A stretch of 64,000 nucleotides of DNA, taken from NCBI RefSeq assembly GCF_008831285.2, contig NC_045148.1, positions 7,445,001-7,509,000 on the forward strand. Reading direction: 5' to 3'. Below are positions 57,425-64,000 of this stretch, piece after piece. The notes beneath the pieces are model-generated. The model was not told the DNA's origin, made no database searches, and was given only the letters and a program-made list of their open reading frames with translations. The stretch is from Nymphaea colorata. Taxonomy: Eukaryota > Streptophyta > Magnoliopsida > Nymphaeales > Nymphaeaceae. Numbering within the stretch: position 1 is the stretch's first letter; each line of letters starts with the position of its first letter. The position numbers were made by a program, and so were the translations under genes.

Positions 57425-58944
57425 ATGATCAACAAGGGTGAAGATGAGGAGGGCATGACACAATGGTTTGAAGAGGTTACCAGGGATGCGGAGGAGGTAC
57501 AGACCAGCATTCTTGGCAAGATAATACGCCAGAATTCAGGAACAGAGTACCTCCGGAAATGGCTGGGACAGGTCCAGGTTGATGAGGTGGATGACCATGC
57601 TCTCGAGTCATACTTCACATCATTGTTACCACTTTCAACGCATGCAGATTATGAAACTTACATTCAGAGGATTGCAGACGGAGACTCATCTCCCATACTC
57701 ACTCAACAGCCAATTACCACTCTTTCATTAAGGTAAAGTCTATCTCTCCCTCTTTCTCCCCTTTCTCTCTTTCTCCATATGCTTGTCAAGGCTATCTATT
57801 GATAAGAATCCTGCTATGCAAATTTGCAGCTCAGGGACAACAGAAGGAAGACCCAAGTACCTGCCATTTACAAGTCATAGTGCTCAATCTACTGTTCATA
57901 TGTTCAGGCTGGCAGCAGCCTATAGGTCAAGGTTTGGGCTAAGCCACTAAGTGTTAAACGTTCTCACCTTTTTTTCTGAACTTGGCTTCTGAAAATACAT
58001 ACTAATTTGGATTTCTTTGTACTCTTTTGCATATTTATGGGTTTCATTGCTTTTGAGACCATTGAGGAAAAAGCTGAAACCTTTTCCTTTTTCAATGATG
58101 GCTGCTGTTACAGGGTTTTCCCAATTAAGGCTGGTGGGAGGATTTTGGAATTCATTTACAGTGGCAAGCAATTTCAAACGAAGGGGGGGATGAAGGTGGG
58201 AACAGCAACCACTCATTATTTTGACAGTGCGGAGTTCAAAATAAAGCAAAAGCAAACAAAGGCGTTCACGTGCAGCCCTGTTGAGGTCATCTCTAGTTCA
58301 GACCATAAGCAATCAACATACTGTCATCTCCTTTTGGGACTGTTCTTCTCAGAAAAGGTGGAGTTTGTCACTTCCACCTTTGCCTACACAATAGTCGAGG
58401 CATTCAGGGAATTTGAGCAGCTGTGGGAGGAAATCTGCAGGGACATAAGAGAAGGTGATCTGAGCCCAAGAATCACATCCCTCGTCATGAGAAAAGCAGT
58501 CCTTGAGTTGATCTCCCCTGCCCCGCTTCTGGCCTCAATCATAGAGAAAGAATGCATGGAATTGAAGGATTGGTATGGTGTGATTCCCCAACTTTGGCCC
58601 AATGCTAAGTACATATATTCCATCATGACAGGATCTATGCTGCCCTACTTGAAGAAGCTGAGGCATTATGCGGGCCACCTGCCTTTGGTTGGTGCAGACT
58701 ATGGGGCTACAGAATGCTGGATTGGTGCCAATATAGACCCTGCCGCTCCTCCTGAGCTTGTCTCCTTCACTGTAGTCCCAACTTTTGCTTATTTTGAGTT
58801 TCTGCCTCTTCATAGACACAGGAGCCAAGATGCTGCTGCCATGCATGAATTCACTGAGGCCCAGCCAGTGAGACTCTCTCAAGTGGAACTTGGTGAAGAA
58901 TATGAAGTTGTTGTCACCACCTTCACAGGTAGGAAAAATACCAC

Positions 58945-58990
<46 letters not shown>

Positions 58991-59587
58991 CACAGATCAT
59001 GCTTGGTTAGACTTCAGTAGAGCAATCTCAGTACCGAACATGGCACACCTAAGGACAGGCTTACTACCGTCTTCACCATTAAAAACCCCACGTTTTGAAC
59101 AGGTCTGCCACCAGCTTTTGGCACTTTGGAATGGGCCCCACCGTTTGGAAACTGGTAGTTTTGACTCACTCTTTGGTGGTAGTCTGTCTTTGGTGCTCTA
59201 TCAAAGGCTGCACCTTTTACTGAGAAATTCTAGGAAACCGCGTTTCTGCTTGGGATCGACGCTGTGGTTTGTCCCCTTCCAAGTGCTACTCAGAGCAGAC
59301 GAACTAGAAATGTTCTTTAAATCTTAGATTCTAAAAATCAAAGTTCACGTAGATTTATTTTCGGCTCCTTCCATATTTCATAAGCGGCAATAACTTTATA
59401 CCTGCTTTTCTAGTTTCACAGATTCTGAATTTTTCTCATGGCCTTAGTCTCTTAACTCTTCTAGTCTCATGTCTCTGTCTTATCTTCATATAAGTAATCT
59501 AATTCTACTTATCTGCACATTTGCTTTGTCTTTTTCAGTCTAACTTTTCTATTTAGCTATACCCATCTTTTGTTTTGCGCAGTTTAT

Positions 59588-59648
<61 letters not shown>

Positions 59649-62600
59649 CGTGGAGTGCAACAAGAATTCTCAAATCCATTTACTTTTCTAGGTTTATATA
59701 TATATGATATATATACATACATGTATATATATAAAACCTAGAAAAATAATTGGATTTGAGAATTCTTGTTGTACTCCACGTTGGAGTTTTTTCATCATCT
59801 CCATTCCTTCTTTTGTCTGTGTCACCTAGGCCTTGTTTGAATGCAGGAAGGTTTCTTTCATGTGGGAAGGCTTCCTCTCAAAAGATGCGAACTCAGGACC
59901 ACATGCAAACATCTCGATATCTACCTGTCCGAGATTTTTTATCCGAACTTATCCTGAAACAAAGAAGAAATGGGGATCAAAAGTTTCTGGGACCATTTCC
60001 ACCTGTTAGATTTTCTCCCGTAGAAAGTTTTCCTGCATTCGAACACAACCCTTAAACATTACTCAATTTCACAGTAGGATTGATCTTCAATTCCGGTTAA
60101 TGAAGCACAGATTTGGATCTTAAATTTGGACAGAAAAAAGTTGGTACCATCTTAATGGACAGGCGCTTCGAGTCAAATCATATCAAGGGACAGCCTTATC
60201 TATATGGCTTACATGGGTTGATCCTACACGTCGTTTTACAGAATCAATCTTGTGGACCATAGTCCAAACCTGGATAAGTACAACCTCCTTTTTTCTCAAG
60301 TGGTCTTGATCTTTGGACCAGACGAGTATGTCTCGTTTTTGTGTCTATTGTTAGAGTCATTAGCCACGCATTTCACATCTTGTGGCTCTTATTTTGCTTC
60401 TGTATGACTCATACATGAGGTGACAAGCCGGACAAGTGGGTCCCGTCCAAGTAAAGTTCCATTTTCTGTATACTTGGCCGTCCTCCATGGATGCTCTCTT
60501 GGAGGCCAGTTTTTGAAAGGTGTAGATCGGTGTGGGAGCCCAGAACTGAGTAAGGTGACCCTCTCACTAACTTTAACATTACTTAAATTCTTAGACCGTC
60601 AGAGATAAAACTAGATCAAGCAGCGGACACCTCATGTGTCTAATCATTCTCAATTTGCCAAGTGGGGAAGCAACAGGTTGTCTGTTTGGTTCCCCATGGA
60701 ATTTTCATGAGAGGCTTTTAGTAGTTTTAACTAGTTGCTTGTTGATGTGAAATCTGAGGTGATTTAAGGTTATTAGGATCTTAGATGCTGAAATTTGGGA
60801 TCAACTCCTTTCCCATCTAACTTGAAATATGAAGTTTGGTCGTATATTAAGGATCTCGAATCCTCTTCTTCATATATAGTAGTAAGACTTCTTATTTGTA
60901 TGTTTATTTAAAGAAAACTGCCGACAGTAAAACTCCCAAGTTCATATCCTTATGCTTTGAAGGTTTTAACTTGCATTAATCCTTTAATGGGGATGTCAGG
61001 TTTGTCACTTAACAGTGATCACCGGATTCAAACCTCGGTTACTTTTGAGTCTTTGAATCTTCTGAGTGTGAACACCCTTGCCATATATGAGTTCTCATAC
61101 AAAAAAATTTCACGTCAAGTGCTATCTACCGAACACACCACAGGAGATTTTGCGGTAGAAGGGGAAAGAAGAGATAATTATGGATGCCTCCCACCATCAT
61201 GGTGTGGGCGCTGTCACGGCCATCAGGGTCGTCAGTGGGCTTGGCCCCCATAACTTCATAGGTGGAAGTCATTATTACGGCCACCGACGGAGGATGGGGC
61301 TTGTCGCCGGACCAACTCGGCCAATCCCATTTGATGCCCCTTATTCGGCCCTTAATCCTTGGGCTATGGCCTGTTGGCTGTCATGCATTAAAGGCCTCTT
61401 CCGTGCTCACCTGATCTTTCATTCCCGGCCTCTCATCGAAGGGTATGTGGTTGATCTTTTATTTTTAATGCCAACATTGTTTAATTCCTTTTCATGTGGC
61501 ATTTGATTATTCTTAATTTACTCTTTTCTAAGAACCTCAAGGTTTGAGATCTATGAATTTAAACATCAGACTCTTTCTTACTCGTTTTAGATCATAGAGA
61601 CTTTAAGTAGACACCCTTTCCTTTCCTGTGTCCACTCCCCACATCCCTCACTTGCTTCTTCATCTCCTCTGCCATTATTTTTCTCTATATCTCGTAGAGA
61701 TTCATCTTTGACATCATTTCAGCTGCTATTTCGTCTCGTCTACCATCATTTTCTCTTGTTATCTTATCTCACACCTGGCTAATGAGCCACTCCCCTCCCC
61801 GTGCACCCACTGCTGCACTCATCCCCATAAACTTCCCTCAGATGACCTTAGCCTTATGCTCTCTAAGCTTACGAGAGAGCTTCATCCTCTTGATTGCTCT
61901 CCCCCAACAAGGTTTGCTACCTTGCTAACTGGATCAAGCAATTCAACCGTCACATGTTCATTCTAGTAGAGACAGGGTTGGATGATATTACATATGCCTT
62001 CATCCATGATATTTGGCAGACTGTGGTGCTTTTTTAAATCGGCTGATCATTCTTGTGGTGGCATTCCCATTCTTTGGAGCATTGTCTGCTTCTGTTTCTT
62101 TGATTTATCACAGCTCGTTAATTTGCCCCCTCCATGGTTGCCCAAGTCTCCTTCAGCCCTTCCTTTTATCCTTACTGCAGTATATTACCCTTCATCTTCC
62201 TTCTATGAATGCCTCTTTTATCCTGACCTTGAAGCCATTAGGGATTTCAATCATGCCCCTTGGAACATTACTGGCAACTTCAACTCCATCATGAGATCTC
62301 AACTTCACTTGCTCCCATTAGAGCTTTTAGAAATATTTTGGCACCCCACCTTTGTTGTATGACGCCCACCTCCAGGGCAATCCTTTCACCTAGTTGGCTG
62401 CACTGCCTTGATCAATTTCTCCTGATCATTACAAGTGATGGGTAGTGCAATGGGTAGCCTGTATTAACCACGTCTTCAGTTCGATTCGGGAGGATACTAT
62501 CTTCATGATATTGAGAAGTGTTGATCTGGTTGAGGGTTGCCGTTCTTAAAGCTAACGTGGTCGGATCTTAGCCTTATAAGCCCCTCTCCCTCTCTGTGGC

Positions 62601-64000
62601 CATGGTTCATTCACCGACAATCTCTAGCTGTTCTTGATTGGGAGCTTAGTGATGAGCGATCCTATGCAGAAGCTATATTATTGCAGACTATTCTCACCAG
62701 CATGGTCATTGAGCAACATTCTGATCATTGTCAAACAAGATACATGTCCATATGTTCTTTTTTCATTGCTTGGTCAAGAAATAGGGTGAAAGCATTCAAT
62801 TGTGTTGAATTTTGGGATGTGCGGCTCTCTGTCCTGATCTGATAACGCATTGATTAATGGAATCTATCACCGCATTCACCACCTCTTACTCAACTCACAG
62901 ACAAAATATTTGAATGGTGCCACAGGTCAAAGCTCACATTTTCTCAAAAGAGAGGGCAGTGGTACCACGGAGTGGCAGAGAAAAATTTTCTGGAGGGCCA
63001 CTGGTTCACAGATTTTCATACTTGAAGTAACATTTACATATAGAAGACCTTAATATACAAATGAAGGAAAATTTAGGCCTCACACCAGCTAATATGTGGC
63101 TCCACCTTTGGTACCATGTGAATATGTGCACGATATTGTTTTTCTCCTAAACATGCATGTCCCTCCTTCCCCATTTTTACCCTTTTAGGGGAGGGTTCTT
63201 ACTTTTTCTCATGATGGGTAGTTTAGTCATTCTGGGCTTTGAACACTAATCCCTCTCTTGAGCACTCAAAACACATAACCAGCTTCAGCCTCAAACCTCC
63301 AAGGGCAAGAACTTTCATGGCTTCTAGCGGATAATTAGATTGCTAAGTTCTTTCATGCATAATCTTTCCATAATAAAACATCCAAGCTAAGTCACATGGG
63401 TACTGGTATGGATTCAGGTTTGAGTACGTATACCGCTAAGTGAGTTCAAGTATTACAATTTTTAGAAAATTTAGGTAGGATAGAGTGTATACATAAATAT
63501 AAACAATATATATAATAATCAACAAAAATTCTCAAATTAAAGAAAAATGAAAGGAAATTACATAATTTAGGTAGAAGAGAAATAGAAGAAGGAAAAACCA
63601 AAACTAAAGAAAACATGAAGTTTGAAAACATAAAATTTTTAAGTTTTAAATGCAGCCGTAGTATCCACTTGCCAGCACAGGTATTTGGGCAGATCGTACC
63701 CACATGACTGAATAATTTGACTTCATTCTGGACAAAGTTTTTCTTACGGTGTGGTGTGCCTCTGATTTGGCTTCTCTCTTTTTTCAGGTCTCTACAGGTA
63801 CAGGTTAGGAGACGTTGTTCAGGTCTCAGGCTTCCACAATAGATCCCCCAAGCTGAGTTTTGTCTGCAGAAGGAAGCTCACTCTGACGGTCAACATTGAC
63901 AAGAACACGGAGAGGGACCTGCAGCTGGTCGTAGCAAAAGGATGCCAACTACTGAACGACTCGGGCCTCGAGCTCGTCGACTTCACCAGCACGGCCAACC
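57425..64000 (+). CDS. GH3.10: GH3 acyl-amido synthetase, GH3.10/DFL2-like (3' end outside window)
   Basis: GH3 enzymes adenylate an acyl hormone (jasmonate, auxin or a benzoate) and join it to an amino acid. Exons seen: 57425-57732, 57830-57931, 58114-58928, and 63788 to the window end, in phase; about 480 of an expected ~590 residues are present. Motifs: WFEEVTRDAEEVQ near the N-terminus, nucleotide-binding SSGTTEGR (103-110), YGATECWIGANIDP (about 333), and TTFTGLYRYRLGDVVQV across the exon 3/4 junction. The wording VSFTVVPTFAYFEFLPL and SFVCRRKLTLTVNIDKNTE recalls Arabidopsis GH3.10 in the jasmonate-type group (from memory), so JA-amino acid synthesis is a reasonable guess, not a demonstrated activity. 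Intron 3 is 4.86 kb and full of repeats. Confidence 0.92.
58950..58988. repeat. (GA)n microsatellite after the GH3 exon 3 donor
   Basis: About 19 AG units starting 22 bp into GH3 intron 3. Confidence 0.9.
59590..59647. repeat. (AT)n microsatellite
   Basis: About 28 AT units directly abutting the inverted repeat at 59647-59782. Confidence 0.9.
59647..59782. repeat. long inverted repeat / fold-back hairpin in GH3 intron 3
   Basis: AACGTGGAGTGCAACAAG at 59647 is the near-perfect reverse complement of the sequence ending at 59782. The arms continue through AATTCTCAAATCC and TTTTCTAGGTTT for about 58 bp with few mismatches, with an AT-rich loop. It could be a MITE/fold-back element or the product of an inversion-duplication. 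Confidence 0.8.
59828..60055. mobile_element. MITE-like element with ~28-bp imperfect TIRs
   Basis: The left end AGGCCTTGTTTGAATGCAGG mirrors the right end (CCTGCATTCGAACACAACCC), and GAAGGTTTCT mirrors AGAAAGTTTTC just inside. The 228-bp element has no coding capacity. The target duplication is not clear, so the superfamily is left open. Confidence 0.6.
61919..62445 (+). pseudogene. degenerate LINE endonuclease fragment in GH3 intron 3
   Basis: Across shifted frames the order of L1 endonuclease motifs is kept: FILVETGLDD (ET block), CGGIPILW (GGI.ILW block), TAVYYPSS..FY..LEAIRDF, NITGNFNSIM (the GDFN block with Asp replaced by Asn) and LDQFLLIITSDG (LDRFL..DW-like). Stops and frameshifts interrupt it. 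It is in the same orientation as GH3 and is distinct from the LINE at 7065. Confidence 0.6.
62436..62520 (+). mobile_element. possible SINE-like fragment (copy d)
   Basis: TAGTGCAATGGG (62443-62454) fits the pol III A-box consensus TRGYNNARNNGG, and AGTTCGATTCG (62478-62488) fits a B box. The downstream sequence is only weakly like the other copies. It lies at the 3' edge of the LINE endonuclease relic. Confidence 0.4.
63390..63710. mobile_element. GTAC-type TIR element, copy 3 (diverged, GH3 intron 3)
   Basis: The left end AGTCACATGGGTACTGGTATGG and right end CGTACCCACATGACT (about 63696-63709) repeat the TGTCACAYRGGTAC theme of copies 1 and 2 as inverted repeats around an AT-rich interior. 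It ends about 80 bp before GH3 exon 4. Confidence 0.5.

Noticed and set aside
61180-61506. 108-codon frame in GH3 intron 3
   Set aside because: No recognisable domain; surrounded by repeat relics, and within an intron of a well-supported gene.
63070-63320. Possible LTR segment (GGGTAGTTTAGTCATTCTGGG, AACACTAATCCCTCTC)
   Set aside because: Wording is suggestive of an LTR leader but no partner repeat, TG/CA ends or target duplication were found.

Overview
This is nuclear DNA from a flowering plant. The evidence is four plant-type protein genes, most with GT-AG introns, AT-rich spacers and plant transposon families (L1-type LINE, hAT MITEs, TRIMs, tRNA-derived SINEs, copia relics). I cannot fix the lineage from the sequence alone. 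No prokaryotic, viral or organellar block was recognised.

Layout: 1-7050 is AT-rich gene-free sequence with diverged repeats. 7065-13189 is a nearly complete LINE on the minus strand, flanked by a 14-bp target-site duplication; its ORF2 is broken by two frameshifts. 13204-16347 holds a cluster of diverged hAT-type MITEs and a SINE. 16700-17644 (+) is a single-exon monoacylglycerol lipase-like gene. 20048-29980 (-) is a 12-exon gene for the thylakoid-lumen cyclophilin CYP37 (about 452 aa). Starting 573 bp away on the other strand, 30554-48681 (+) is a 21-exon gene for the TRAPPII subunit TRS130 (about 1,274 aa). 48682-57424 is intergenic with copia relics, a 223-bp tandem duplication and a SINE. 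57425-64000 (+) is a GH3 acyl-amido synthetase of the GH3.10/DFL2 type, cut by the window end.

The four host genes have unrelated roles (lipid hydrolysis, chloroplast protein folding or regulation, post-Golgi trafficking and cytokinesis, hormone conjugation). I see no gene cluster or joint pathway. CYP37 and TRS130 form a head-to-head pair with a compact shared upstream region.

I found no convincing new biological system. The more interesting content is in the introns and spacers: a complete TRIM with 5-bp TSD in TRS130 intron 8, a hAT MITE with a perfect 8-bp TSD in CYP37 intron 5, a GTAC-rich terminal-inverted-repeat family in four places, a small SINE family, a GC-AG intron, and a self-complementary island downstream of CYP37. 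Exon coordinates were set by hand from splice consensus, reading phase and remembered family conservation; no alignment was run.
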